Source: Skeletonema tropicum (Eukaryota; Bacillariophyta; Thalassiosirophyceae; Thalassiosirales; Thalassiosiraceae). Taken from it: 64,000 bases of DNA. The notes under the pieces were generated by a model. The model had not been told where the DNA came from, ran no database searches, and was given only the letters and a program-made list of their open reading frames with translations. A program made the position numbers and the translations under genes. The stretch spans positions 1,736,001-1,800,000 of the forward strand of contig CM074130.1 of assembly GCA_037178625.1 (NCBI GenBank), read 5' to 3'. Shown here piece after piece: positions 30,411 to 43,097 of this stretch; within the stretch, counting starts at the first letter, position 1, and each line of letters begins with the position of its first letter.

Positions 30411-31865
30411 CTAGGTACCTATTTCGTCTACTCGTAAACTCTCTAGCTGCTGAATCATTTTCAATTGAACCTTGTCGACCAACTCCTCTAGCAATACTAT
30501 GCGCTGCTTCAAATGATATGTGTATATTGCCAAAACAATCAACGGTGCAAATGCTGGCGACTCGCGACAGAGTCCAAATATGAAACGAGCAAAATTTGCT
30601 ATTGAGAGCAAAACGCGGATAGCCTTACTTGTGTCTTTTGTGAGTTCTTCCTGTTGTGCTGTTATCGGTGGTTGGTCCGACTGCTGACATACAAACGGTA
30701 TATATTTGTCGAACCATTCCTTCGCTTCTGATTTTGTGCGTTTTTCGATAACTGATTTCAACATTGTGTTCTTCAGCCAGACGATTCGACACTTGACATC
30801 TAGAGTAACATGATCTGTCTTGGTCTCTAGTAGCCACATGTCTTCAACAAAGAATGCATCCGCTTGCGGAATGCCCTGCAGATGAGTAAAGTTCTGAATT
30901 ATGGCATGCTCCCCACAAGTTTGATACGTTTGTCTCCTTTTCACTTTGGCTACAGCCCAACGCGTGGTATGCTCAAATTCAATTGCACGCGAAAGAGAAT
31001 CTGCAGTACTCTGTTCTCCATCTGGCGCTGCATTCGTTGTCCAAGCTTCTAGTGAAACATTACTATCGCACATGACTTTGCTTTGGAAGTAGCTCATTGA
31101 ACGCGGAGATGAATCTCTCAGAAAAGTGTCAAAGAAGTCAGTCACTGAATTGAAAGGGAGTTTTTGTGCTGTAATTAACGAGTCCCAATCCTTTGAATGC
31201 TTCTTCATTTGTTCCCATAGTAATGTTCCGTCTAAAGAGTTGGGAACTAAGCTACCTGCCTTTGGTGTTTGTATTCTAATGTCTTCAGGAGATTCTTGCT
31301 TTGTGTCGTTTTCATCATGGTCTGATAAAGATGCCAAATCATCACTTTTTGTTTCATCTGAGTGTATTGCCGACGGAGCATCTGCTGATAGCTCCGTGCT
31401 AGATGAAGGAGCGTTCTTGGAATGGAATGACTTGATCAGCTCTAGAACCGATTGTCTATCATCAAACGACCGAAATATAAACTCCTCCTCACTAGTTTTA
31501 ATAAAGACTGACGTATTCCGGACCAAGTCTATCTCTGTAGCATTTACATAGTCAATCTTGATCCTCTTTTCAAATCCAAAAAGATTACTATAGAAGAAAA
31601 CGGCATCTGTAGACACATAAAGTCTCCCAGCTTGCCTTTGATAGGAACATGAAAAGTCACCAACAACTATTCCCGCCTCACCAAATAAAGCTTTGATGAA
31701 TTCAGTCGTGTAAATTTGTTTACTGCTGTTGCTGCTGCTGCTACTGCCGTTCAGAGACCTTGGTGGCGTAGTGATGCCATTATTTGAGTTCGTAGGTCTT
31801 CCATTGCGGTCACGAACTTCATTCTCAGAGGCGGTTCGTTGCCGAAGCGGGGTGGTGAAGCTCAT
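30411..31865 (-). CDS. GRAM-VASt domain membrane protein (Lam/GRAMD-type lipid transfer)
   Basis: Single exon, 484 residues from the ATG at 31865 (MSFTTPLRQ). Ser/Asn-rich start, then a GRAM domain at about residues 55-140 (EFIKALFGEAGIVVGDFSCS ... GRLYVSTDAVFFYSNLFGFE). A VASt (StART-like) domain occupies about 215-400 (LPFNSVTDFFDTFL ... TRWAVAKVKRRQTYQTCGEH). A hydrophobic segment near the C-terminus (APLIVLAIYTYH) would anchor it. Proteins with this order move sterols between the ER and plasma membrane at contact sites. The stop codon is only 19 bp from that of the convergent MogA-fusion gene, so the transcripts must overlap. Confidence 0.85.
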   Translation of the reverse strand: MSFTTPLRQRTASENEVRDRNGRPTNSNNGITTPPRSLNGSSSSSNSSKQIYTTEFIKALFGEAGIVVGDFSCSYQRQAGRLYVSTDAVFFYSNLFGFEKRIKIDYVNATEIDLVRNTSVFIKTSEEEFIFRSFDDRQSVLELIKSFHSKNAPSSSTELSADAPSAIHSDETKSDDLASLSDHDENDTKQESPEDIRIQTPKAGSLVPNSLDGTLLWEQMKKHSKDWDSLITAQKLPFNSVTDFFDTFLRDSSPRSMSYFQSKVMCDSNVSLEAWTTNAAPDGEQSTADSLSRAIEFEHTTRWAVAKVKRRQTYQTCGEHAIIQNFTHLQGIPQADAFFVEDMWLLETKTDHVTLDVKCRIVWLKNTMLKSVIEKRTKSEAKEWFDKYIPFVCQQSDQPPITAQQEELTKDTSKAIRVLLSIANFARFIFGLCRESPAFAPLIVLAIYTYHLKQRIVLLEELVDKVQLKMIQQLESLRVDEIGT

Positions 31866-32666
31866 TGTTCTCAGGAGTTTACTTATTGTGGTTGGACTAG
31901 GCACGCATATAAACCATCAGCGCTATCTAGGCAGGTTATGGTAGCATCAGTTATGATGGAACGTATGAACTTTTGTTAGTCATGGTGGTTCGTGTTCGTG
32001 TTTCATTTTTTTGAAAAAATGTACTTTCGGGCATTTCGGGTCTCGATCTCGGGGGCTGCCCTCCGCCCACACTTAAGTGTACTTCTCAAGATTTTCTCTG
32101 AAGAGATGAAAGATGAAAGAAAAAACAAAAAAGTGAACCTCCGCGAACTAAACCTCCCCGGGGGTCTAAAAATTTTGGCTAGTCTGCTCTAGGGGGGTCT
32201 GACATTCGGAATATGTAGTCATATACTAATTCCCTAGTAACTACTAGCAGAAACCGGGAGGGGGGTCTAAATATTTGGCTAGGCTGTGATTTGGAGGTGG
32301 GGTCTAAGCCGAGTAGGGGGGTTTAGTTCGCGGAGGTTCACATTACTTCCGCCGCTACTTACCATTTACCATCATATGAATACTTCAGTAACTAACATCC
32401 AGCTGCCGCTGGCTATTTACTTGAAAGCTCTCCAGCTCAGTAGTAGGAAGTGACAGTGCTCGTCGGTCGAAGAAGAATTTATTTTGTTGGCGTTACCCGG
32501 CACTTAAGAGTAGGTCTGTCAAAGCGGCGCAGTTTCGAGTTGTAAAAAATACCTCGGACATCGAAGTGGCTGGAGCCATTATTCATATCTTGATTAAATA
32601 TCGCTGACATACTTATTTAACAGCCAGAGCAAGGTCAATTATTTCACAATAAATAGATAGACAATC
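31866..32666. other. Divergent promoter interval with MITE-like element
   Basis: Separates the GRAM-VASt gene (minus) from the RapGAP gene (plus). Copy B of the inverted-repeat element lies at 32133-32341. The rest has no supported gene or motif. Confidence 0.5.
32133..32341. mobile_element. 209-bp MITE-like element, copy B, 18-bp perfect TIRs
   Basis: Begins GTGAACCTCCGCGAACTA and ends in its exact reverse complement. Homologous to copy A at 21012-21201 through shared internal blocks, with longer G-runs and a short insertion. No clear target-site duplication. Confidence 0.85.
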
Positions 32667-35600
32667 ATGCCGCGTCGAAGCTTTTTTGGAGGTGGAAATC
32701 GAGACAAGAAGAGCAGCTCCAAGAATCATCGAAAATTGTCTCAGAAATATGTACAAGATTCACTGCGCCAACAGCAGCTGCAGCAGCAACAATTAGAACA
32801 ACAACAAAAGCAGCAGAAACAGCAGCAGCAACAACAACAACAATCGCAACAGCAACAGCAGCAGTGGGAAGGCAGACCAAGCAGTCGCGTGTCGGATGTC
32901 TCGAGCTCGAGGCGATCACAAACGTCTTCCTCTCAAGATACTCCACCTTATCAACTTGGTGGTCCAAGACAGGCCGCACCCAATAACGCCTATTCACAGC
33001 AGTATGTCAATGATATCAATCATCATCGGAGTCCTCCCAACTCGAGCTCATTTCAGCCGGGCGGTGGAAATAATATTGATGGGCAAATGTTGATGCATCA
33101 ACATGGGACGCTACAGCAACAACAACGTCATCAATACCAAGTCCAACCAAATAATAATGCTCATCGTCAACAGCAACAACAACAACAGCATCAAGGGTAT
33201 GAAGATCACGGTCAACAACACCAATATCAAACAAATCCAACCCAGCACGAGTATGTCCAGCAATACCCATCGCAAAGTAGTGAAGTACTGCCTTATATCA
33301 GTCAACCATACCCAACAGCTCATCATGGTGATCCTTCGCAACAAACAGTACAGCATCATTATCAGCAAATGACACATCCCATTCCTGTGCCTCAGCCACA
33401 CTACAACGTAGTTCATCATGCCAAACCCAAAAGCCTATCAGTAGCCAATGCAACGGATGAAATCTGGCGTTGTGCCACCGATGACTTTCGTTCCGCATCT
33501 CATGCAATTCAAATGCTTCGGTTGGCAATCGTGGCGGAATGGGAGAGCCAGCGAATGATGAATGAAGAATCATTCCCAAAAGAATCAAATGGATGGTCCT
33601 ATGATCCCTCTGAAACATTCCTAAGTTTGCAGGGGGCGGCGCTTCGGTTTCATGCTAGATTCGAAGCTATGAAGGCTGAAAAGGCTGGTAACAATGCGGA
33701 GAGCCCTCTTGATGGTAGTAGAAGCGAGAGGGATGGTATTGAGTGGGAACTTACCGAACAGGCTGCATGGGAGGTGTGGGAAGAATCTGTTCGAGCGTCA
33801 GCAGCACTGTCACATGCGTGTGTCGGCCCTGCTTGGTATCGGCAGATACGTATGCGTCGACAGTTGCTGAAAGAGAGTGAAATGAGATTGATTTATCATT
33901 CGTATATTCAACAGCAGCGAAATCTCTTCAGTGACAGAAGTGAGACCAGCAGTTTAGGCGGGGGATCAATGTCATCAACCATCGCGTCAATGGACATGTC
34001 CGCAAGTCAATCTATTGGGATGATGTCGGGCATGGGGCCTGCGCCAACTATCAACCCCCCGACTGATATGCTGCAAATGATTTCTCATACCATTCCTGAG
34101 GTCCTCCCTGCGGCGATGATTCGCTTTGCCGCATCGGCCATTGAAACATCCATCCCACCACTCCGGACAAAGAACTCAAAAATATTTTGGAATCCTGATA
34201 AGAAGAATGATAGCGAATTTCTTCTCACCTCGCTGGGTGAGATTCTGTGCGAGGAGCGACGTTGGCTGAGGAGACGAAGAAGGCTTGGAGATACGCAAAG
34301 GTTAGTTGTCCTCTTGTCTCTAGATTCTGAAGTTTATGCGATACAACATGTGTTAACTTTCTTATTTTGATCTGCCGCTTTCCATTTCACAGAGATTTGG
34401 CGTTTGCTCTTTTCTGTGCAAGCGCCAAGAAGGACAAGAGGAGAGTCAACGGATACGGAAGTGAGTCTACTAACTCGGATGGCGCTGGTGTAAGCTGGTC
34501 AATACCCGGATGCCACGTCCCAGTATCATCTATGATCCATTCTTGGCTTGCAACATGTCAGGCGGGATGGCCTGTACCAAACGAGTTTGAACAGAGTAAC
34601 ATCCCACGTCACAAGGAAAATATTTCCAGTGATCCATCTGAGGATCATGAATCACCAATTCCCCCAAAAGAAATCGTTTTATCTAGTGCGAGCAAAGTTG
34701 ATAGTACAAAGTCCCATGACGGAAATGGTGTGGAATTCTCCTATTGGGGAGAACTCGTGGATCTTACTACGATTGATTGGTGGTACACACTTAAAGTGCT
34801 TCGAGACTGCTCCGATTTGGTGGCAGCTGGGTGGCGTCCTCCACCAACGGGACAAATTGGTGAAGAAATCGTTCTTGGCCTTGTATCTATAGCTGAGCAG
34901 GGCCTTGAAATTCTTTTCGAAGCAACAGAAGATGAAGAACAGCTTCAGAAAGAAAGACTTGCTGCGGTTTCGTGCGCCTCTGAAACACTCATGGCACTGA
35001 AGAATCTAGCTTTGAGAGATGTCCTACCCAGCGATTCAATTTACAAACTTACCACATCACTCTGCCATTTTCTATCTGCTGCTGAATCAACTCCTGATAT
35101 GAACGAAGAAGCTGCAGGTGCTATGTTCCAGAAAGAAATATTGGCTCAAAGACAGTTCGTTGCTGCAAGCGCTGCAGAACTCTTATGGATCCTGTTATCC
35201 AGTGAAGACACGGCCTGCACGACAACTGATGCCTTACTGGATGCAATTGATATTGACCTATCCAAAACGGGTAATCTAAGTGGTGAAGACTGTGCTAGAG
35301 CTGCAGGAGCAATCCGTGCGCTGAGTGCAGCACTGTGGGGAGATCCTCCGTCGGTGAAAGGAGTACCATTGCTTCGTTTTTTCTGGGAGCCCGTTCTTGA
35401 CATTCTTGGTCGGGTGACTTCTACAATTTTCCATAGCAGCGATTGTACAATCAAATCATCCGACATTGCTGGACGCGCGTCTTGTTTGATTGTGTTGAAT
35501 GAAGGGACATTTGATGATAAATTGTACGTGATTGTGTTGGAAATTGTCCTGTCCGTGCGAAGACTCGTTGATAGCGAAATGGTCTACGGAACTGGAGATT

Positions 35601-38600
35601 TATGTCCAACGGAGTGGGAGGCATTCACCAAGGCCATCGATTTCGGTTTTGCCCCATGGCTTCTATACCAAGGCGATGATCCTCTCCAGCTGGAAATATG
35701 CGACGAGATTAGCGCGATATTCTTTCAGTTGCAATCTTTTTTGCTCAAGTGTTCGCAAGTAGAGGTTGGATTTCACCAAATAGTTGACAACGATGCGAGG
35801 CATTATTTGCATCTATTCCTACTAAGGAAAGTCACTCCATTGCTTCAATTGGCTGATGCTCATAAAACTCTGTCACTTCCAAATCTAGATGGTACGTCTA
35901 TCGCTCTGGCAACCATCAAATCATGGTGCGTGATGGGATATTTGCCGTATCGAGAAGGCTCTTGGTCAAAGCGTGCAAGTGATCTTCTCCAAGAAGCATT
36001 TGCTTTGTGTGAAAACGAGTCCGACTCAAACTTTATCGGCGGCCATTTGCATTCTCCTGTGGTGAGGGTAGAGGCTCTGAAATCTCTGGTTTACGATTCC
36101 GATGATGTCACGTCATCCAGAGATCTCGATATGATGGAATCTGACAGCATGACAGCCTCGGTTTCAACCGTGACAAGCGCTTCTGTGAAGAGTGGGTACA
36201 TTACGAAACACAGCCTCTTTTCTTTGACGAAGAATTTGAGAGATCTACATTTAGAGCTGATTAAGACGATCCTCCTTCCGAGATTGATATCGATTCTTGC
36301 TCCGGAACATCAGGCGCAAATGTCGCCCGATAGTATGTCACTTGAACCCCTGCGTGTGCCATCGCCCCTAGCGAATGCGATCCCCTCTGTGCACACAGCT
36401 GCAGTTGCCGAGTACCTTGATGTTATAGAGAAGGAATGTATTCTGCGGAAGTTTGCAATTAGAAAAGTTGGTGTGATCTTCAGGAGTCGTACAGGTGGTG
36501 AGTTTGTCGTAGTTGTGTTGCTGGTAACGTTGCCAATAGTTATCATTGTGTATTTCACTCACCATTTTGTGAAAATCTCAAAAATTTCCTTCAATCCTGA
36601 CTCTGCCGGTCACTTTCTAGAGGACGAATGCAGACACCAGCTCATCGAACTTCTACAGCTGACTGCAACAGCTCCGCCTCATATGATAGAAGGTTGGGCC
36701 CGAGATAAGGGAGGAGACGATCCAACGGATCTTGTGGAGGGAGCTGCGCGCGAGGGGCACCACATTCAGGTAGAAGCTATAAGACAGCTTGAAACTTGTC
36801 TTCATGCACCATTTCGTGAGCTTCCGCACACACATAAATCAGTACCCACTATACTCAAAGCTCTGTGCGACACGGCAATTGCCCACGCAACGGAAGGAAA
36901 TAATTTGCTGACTCTTGCATCAATTTTACCTCTTGCAAGGCTCAGCTGTGCTGTAAATGGACAAGGCATCATGATGTCGAGGAGACGCTTGACAAAAATT
37001 GTACCAAGTGACATTTTATCTGCAATTTCTATAGATGATTATTGGAGTCCAACCTGTGATCTAAACGAAAGCCTACCGATGGTGTCTGAAGATCATGATT
37101 TCGATGTTGATAAAGATGACGTTGCACCCTTGATTTTTGTGCGACAGACACAGATCGAAGGGAAGAAAGAAGCCCAAGTTGGCAATGACATTGGTATGTC
37201 AACGAGCAAATTCTCCTCCCGCCGCCGCTCTAGACAAAAAGATAGTGGAGCTCGAGAAGGAACAACTGTTGATTTTGAGATTGTTGCGGCTGTAATCAAA
37301 AGTGTTTTGCAAACTTCAACCTCCAATCATCAACAACGAAACAAAAATTTGTTCGAGAGGACTATTTCTCATCATAGCTTGGCAGAACTACCTTCGATCA
37401 TTAGCACTATTTGCTACGTTGCGTTATCTTCTTTTCTGTCGCATGGAATGGCATTCCCGTCGCTTGATGATTCATCGTGGCTCAATATTGAATATTCTAA
37501 TACAGAGAATGACAATGAAGAGCTACTCGTTGCAAGAAGTCAGACAATCGCAGATTTCGCGGGTGTATTAGGACACAACTTCGTGTATCATCTAGGCGAC
37601 AAGAAGAACAACCGTGATATAGCGAGGAACGTATGCTATGCATTAGTGAATCTTGCCAAGTCCAAATATTCTCGAGTCGTAACAAATGCTTGTTGTGGGA
37701 TTATATTGCTACTTTCGTCACTTCGACATAGCAGAAAAAGTGCCAAGATGAGGATGGATGATACATCAAGTTCTTGCTTGGTCTCTTTTATAGAGTATAC
37801 ACTATCAGTTATGAGAGAAGACACAGACACGATAATTCTCATTCCTCTGATTGACGGTAAGTACCTACTGGTGTTGAAGCGATTGGTCATGTTGAAAACG
37901 ACTCACATAATTTGTCTGCTTTTCAGCCATGAGAGAAGTCTTTCTCTGCGAAGGGAGTTTGTTTCGCGCTTCGAAATCATTGCGGCGTCGGGCATACCTC
38001 TCGTGCTTCAAACTGCAATCTAACTTATGGAGTGTGCAAGCGGTTGCCTTTCAGTGTGCTGTTGCCATCATTGCGACGATGTCTGCAAGAGAGATAAGCT
38101 TCATGATGTTCGTGTCTCTTGCTCCGAACCATAATACGACGCGAACAAATCGGAAACGAATAGGTCCATTGCTTTTCGATATCCTTCGTACTAAACTGCT
38201 CAGAATGCGTTTGTTAGAATTATGTTCCAATTCTGAGACATCTTCTTTCAAACCATTACGAGTTCATAACAAGCTTGCTCGTGAAGCTTTGTCTCTAGAA
38301 TCTTTTCCAATTGACGATATCAATGGTTGCCCTTCTGTCTCTGCTTGGAAGTGCGGTAACACGATTCTTTCGCTGAAGATGGGGTCGAAAGATTCGCTTT
38401 ACAGGGGGTGGATGGAAATCACAATTCGCTCCCCTTCTTCGCGTATACGACGCCTCGTTCAAGTGAAGAAAGAAAATGTCTGCCAAGATCCTGACAGTCT
38501 TTTGCCCTTTTGGGAGTTGCTGCACGAAGAGTCGGCTGGACAAGATTATCCACCAATAGATGCCCCTCAAACACATCGGATTACGGAAGAAGATGATGAA

Positions 38601-39800
38601 GTGATAAAGGCTAGGGAAATGACCTCTTCCCAGCGAGACCGTATTTCCGCTTTGATATCACGCTTCGACAAGGTTTTTGATACACGTTCGTCTGAACCGA
38701 ATCTTCCCAAGACGGAAGTGACGAAGCTTCCTTCAGGTTCACGATATTATTCGGAATCGCTGTTATTGAGGAGTAATAACAAAGTGAAAATGCTCAAGAG
38801 AACATGTTCGGATGGCGATCTGTTGGCTACAACTCCCCTCCCAAGAAAAAAAGAGAGTTTAGATAAGGAAGATACAGCATCTTCTGTTTACTCATGGTTG
38901 CGACAGGCCACAAAAGATTCTGTTGATTCAAACTTAATCAAGGAATTGGAATCATTTGGCTTCTCGTCCTCAGCTTTAGGTGTACCTTCAGCCATAAGAG
39001 ATTGTGCTTCGTCTAAAGCTCTCTTTCCACAAGTATTGAAACCGTATGAGAACAAACCCAACTTCATGCGGTCTCTGAAGATACTTGATCGACTGACTCC
39101 TTTTCAAACACATAGATTTGCGCTATTCTACGGGGGAGAATCAGGTGGATCTGATTCTTTCCTTAAGACAAAGCATGGATCTCCCGATTTTTGGCAATTT
39201 GCCAAGGAGCTGGGGGATATTGTACCCATCCGCCATTTAAAGTACTTCAGTGGTGGGCTTGATACTTCAGCTAGTAGAAGTGATGGTGTGTATGCCATTG
39301 TGTGGTTTGGCAACCAGGGAGGAAGTGATGAATTGAACTACCCTACACATGTTGATTCAATGGTGATTTTTCACACTGTCACCCTTATGCCAAATAAAGA
39401 GACAAATCGGAAACGTCATGTCGGCAATGACGTCGTTCATATTGTGTACGGTTACGAGCCAACTGCGATCAGCGACGACGCAAAAGAGAATGAAGGATCA
39501 TCAATAAGTGGGCATTTTGGCTTCATAACAATCTATGTTGTACCGCTAGTTCATGTTGATATGGTGAAGGTTTCTGTGAAACTCAAAAGTGACCTAAAGG
39601 AGAATATCATTAGATCTCTTGATCATTTGGTTGGAAGCTGGCTTATTTCGAGAAGAGTAGGAGCTCACTTTGTAAGGAACTTGGCAATGCAAGCAGATTT
39701 GATTTGCCAGAGTTTGCTTGAAGATATGCTTGGACTTGTTTTGAACATTGAAGACAGATCTGGAAGAATACATGAAATGGACCGACATCTCAAAAACTAA
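32667..39800 (+). CDS. Rap/Ran-GAP domain protein, tuberin/RalGAP-alpha-like, with poly-Gln N-terminus
   Basis: Four exons, 32667-34300, 34393-36497, 36621-37856 and 37927-39800, encode 2282 residues. The C-terminal ~250 residues are a Rap-GAP domain: FALFYGGESGGSDSF, FWQFAKELG, LKYFSGGLDTS, and the catalytic Asn-thumb helix KRHVGNDVVHIVYGY. The last segment (GSWLISRRVGAHFVRNLAMQAD) matches the tuberin/RalGAP ending. Upstream lie about 1500 residues of helical, HEAT-like sequence. The first 200 residues are Gln/His/Ser-rich, with a CAG/CAA run around 32765-32860. TSC2 inactivates Rheb and RalGAP inactivates Ral; which GTPase is served here is unknown. The second intron (36498-36620) is a multiple of three and lacks stops. 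Confidence 0.85.
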
Positions 39801-39881
39801 CCACATCAGTGCCATTAGAAGCTACTTATTATGATAAGGTCGGAATAAACATAAACAAAATTTTAGCTGTTAAATATGCAT

Positions 39882-42325
39882 CTAAAGTTGAAACACTCCC
39901 GCACCTCCATTAGTAGCGTAGAAAGTATCAGCAAATACCAACGAGAGCACTGCCATGAGCTTCATGACAATATTCAAAGCTGGACCACTAGTGTCCTTGA
40001 AAGGATCACCGACAGTGTCACCGACGACAGCAGCTTTATGGATATCAGATCCCTTTCCTTTCAACTCAGAATCGGGTGAAGCCTTTTCAATGTACTTCTT
40101 TGCGTTATCCCAAGCTCCTCCAGAGTTCGACATAGAAATCGCAAGCTGAACTGAGGCGACCAATGATCCAACGAGCAAACCAGACACAGCGTAAACACCA
40201 AAGAAGATTCCGGTCAGAAGGGGAGTGAAGATGACCATTGCTCCAGGAGGGACCATCTCCTTCAAAGATGCCTTAGTGGAAATAGCAATGCAAGCATCAT
40301 AATCGGGACGCTCAGTTGGGTTGGCATCCAAAAGGTGAGGCTTTTCGTCGAATTGGCGTTGGACTTCCATTACCATCTCCATAGCAGCTACTCCAACAGA
40401 TTTCATTGTCATAGCAGCAAAGGCAAAGGGGATCATTCCTCCAATGATCAAGAATGCAAAAGTAAGAGGCTGGAGCATATTGACTCCCTCAGAGAACAGA
40501 GCGTTATCAGATGCAATGCGGATGCGGGTGACAAAGGCACCGAACAAGGCAAGGGAGACAAGAGCAGCAGATCCAATGGCAAATCCCTTTCCAATCGCAG
40601 CAGTAGTGTTTCCAGCAGCATCGAGGGCATCTGTCTTCTCACGAACGTAGGGTTCAAGCTCAGCCATTTCGGCAATACCTGTGTGTTTGTGTTTCAAATG
40701 AGTGAATGAGTGCGATGCATAATGCAGATCACAAAAATATCGGAAACAACTTCACTTACCTCCAGCGTTATCGCAAACTGGGCCATAAACATCAATTGTC
40801 AAACCGGTGGCAAGGTTGGAGAGGAAGCCAATTGCAGCGAGAGCAACTCCGTACATATCACACATAGTGAATGATCCATAAACAACAAGGGCCAACACCA
40901 AAACGGGAATAATAGCACTCTTGTAGCCAAGGGCAATACCATAAATCATGTTGGTTGCAGCACCAGTCTTACATGAGTCAGCGAGTTCTCTAACAGGAGC
41001 GTAGGAGTGGGAGGTGTAGTATTCAGTGATCAAACCAATGATGAGACCACCAACAGCTCCCATAACAACGCACATAGTTGCCTGATAAGGTTGCAAAGTA
41101 AGAACTCCGGTTCCAACAGTTTTCTGAAGCGAGAATTCAGCAGGAAGGAAGATTTCTGCTGCAAGATAAATAGCTGGAATCATAAGAAGAGTTGTAGAGA
41201 TGAGCTGAATCTTGAGTGCACCCTCAACTTCCTTTTCTGCCTTGACGGGTTTGATATCGGTAGCAATGAAGGAGCAGATAAGACAAACGAAGATTCCGAC
41301 AGCACTAACAGTGACTGGGAATACCATAGCATCCCATCCTCCCGAGCGCCCGATAGATGATCCAAGCACCAACGCAGCACATGTAGCTTCAGCAAATGAT
41401 CCGAACAAATCTGATCCCATACCAGCAACGTCACCTACGTTGTCTCCTACGTTGTCAGCAATAGTGGCTGGGTTACGAGGATCATCCTCGGGGATACCGT
41501 GTACGACTTTACCAACAAGATCAGCACCTACATCAGCAGCCTTGGTATAGATACCACCACCAACACGTCCAAACATGGCAATCGAACTTCCTCCAAGCCC
41601 ATAACCAGTCAAGCACTCAGTCAAGTAAATCCACTGCTCAGGAGCTGGGTAATGGATCTTGAATGCCAACAAGGAAACGTACAGCATGAAAATTCCGAGA
41701 CCGCATAGAGCAAATCCCATGACAGCTCCAGCACGGAAGGCAGTGTTGAAGCAAAGCTTCCATCCAGATTGTTGAGCACTGACAGTAGTTCTTACATTCG
41801 AGTAGACTGCTACCTTCATACCAAGGTATCCAGAGACTATATAATTGAAAGCAGTAGTAAAGAACGAAATAATGTAAGTTGGGTACACTGAAATGCAGTA
41901 GGAATGTGACATCTCATAGGATAATACTCACGAATGGAGGTACAAGCACCCAAAACGAAAGACAATGCCGTGAAAAGACCACGGGCAAAGTCCCAATCAG
42001 TTCCCCAAGAAATGAGAATGAAAATGATGATACTGAAAACGAGGATAAACCAAGCACAAATGCTGTATTCTGCCCTCAAAAAACTCTCTGCTCCTTCATA
42101 AATGGCGGTGTAGATTTCTGTGAGACGACTTGTAGTAGCCTCATCGTTAGACCCTGACACGAGTCCAGTTGAGTCCGACACGCCCTCAGAGCGGACAGGG
42201 ATTCTAGAGATGAGTAGGAATTGGAGGACAGCCCAGACCATGCCGAGGGCGGCTGCGCCGAGAATGACTGAGCTTGCTTCTGTCTGTGGATTGGTAGAAA
42301 GCGAGTGGAAGAAGCAACAAGACAT
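39882..42325 (-). CDS. Membrane-bound H+-translocating pyrophosphatase, K+-dependent type
   Basis: Three exons, 42325-41941, 41836-40760 and 40678-39882, encode 752 residues with about 16 membrane segments. The catalytic loop reads [10 protein letters not shown] then [20 protein letters not shown], and the acidic partner motif is [16 protein letters not shown] ([12 protein letters not shown]). [10 protein letters not shown] carries Ala at the position that separates the K+-stimulated type (Ala) from the K+-independent type (Lys), so type I is predicted. The enzyme uses PPi to acidify vacuoles. The start at 42325 ([10 protein letters not shown]) is the first in-frame ATG, but an AG at the end of CCAATCCACAG just downstream could be an acceptor, so the first residues are uncertain. 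Confidence 0.92.
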
Positions 42326-43097
42326 ACATGGTGAGTCAGTATGAAAGTGCACAAAGTATCAACCCATAAATATGACAGACATCTACACATCACCATCACC
42401 GATGAGAAAGTGAAAAGTGATGGAACAAATCGAATAGAACCAAAGAGAGCTCATCGGACACAAGTAGCTAGCTGTGACCCAACAAATCGACGCCATACGC
42501 CTCCAAGTCATCGACCGTCTCACCATGATAAATCAAGTTCAGCTTTTAATTGATGGATGGTGAGTGAGAGCCGGATGTACAAATTTGTACAAAAAAGTGA
42601 GTCAATCAAAGAGATTCAATGTTGTGTGCTTGACACGTTGCCATCGTTGACACCTTTCCCATCCAGAGCTGCGCGCTGACGACGGGCACGATCTTTTGTT
42701 TTTTTTGCGGCTGCAAGCTGCAACCCGGGCTGGTCTGTCTGATTTCTCGTTTTTCCGAGACTTAAAGTCATTTCACAGAATTCCTATGTCTCCCTTTCGC
42801 TAACTCTTCGCTTTTACATACTTATCTTGGCTCTTGCCAGCTTTGAGCTGAATGAACTCTGAATGACTCTCTTTGGCATCGATTGAGACTACTACTACTA
42901 TGATGCACTCTTTCAGATTTGCGTATCATTCTCTCCATCTCACTAGCTAATTATTCAGCCCTTCGAACTCTCTATGATTTAATGTTTGTTTGTTTATTTG
43001 TTTCTTTCCAATTTCATTACACCTTCTACAGTCATTCAAAATAATCATACATTCAAAAAACGAATATTCACATACACACATACAACAGGAACGCTTT
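42326..43097. other. Intergenic interval
   Basis: Upstream region of the pyrophosphatase gene. AT-rich toward 43000; no supported gene, RNA or repeat. Confidence 0.5.

Noticed and set aside
33111..33419. Leu/Val-rich minus frame
   Set aside because: Antisense of the Gln/His/Asn-rich N-terminus of the RapGAP gene, which yields hydrophobic antisense frames.
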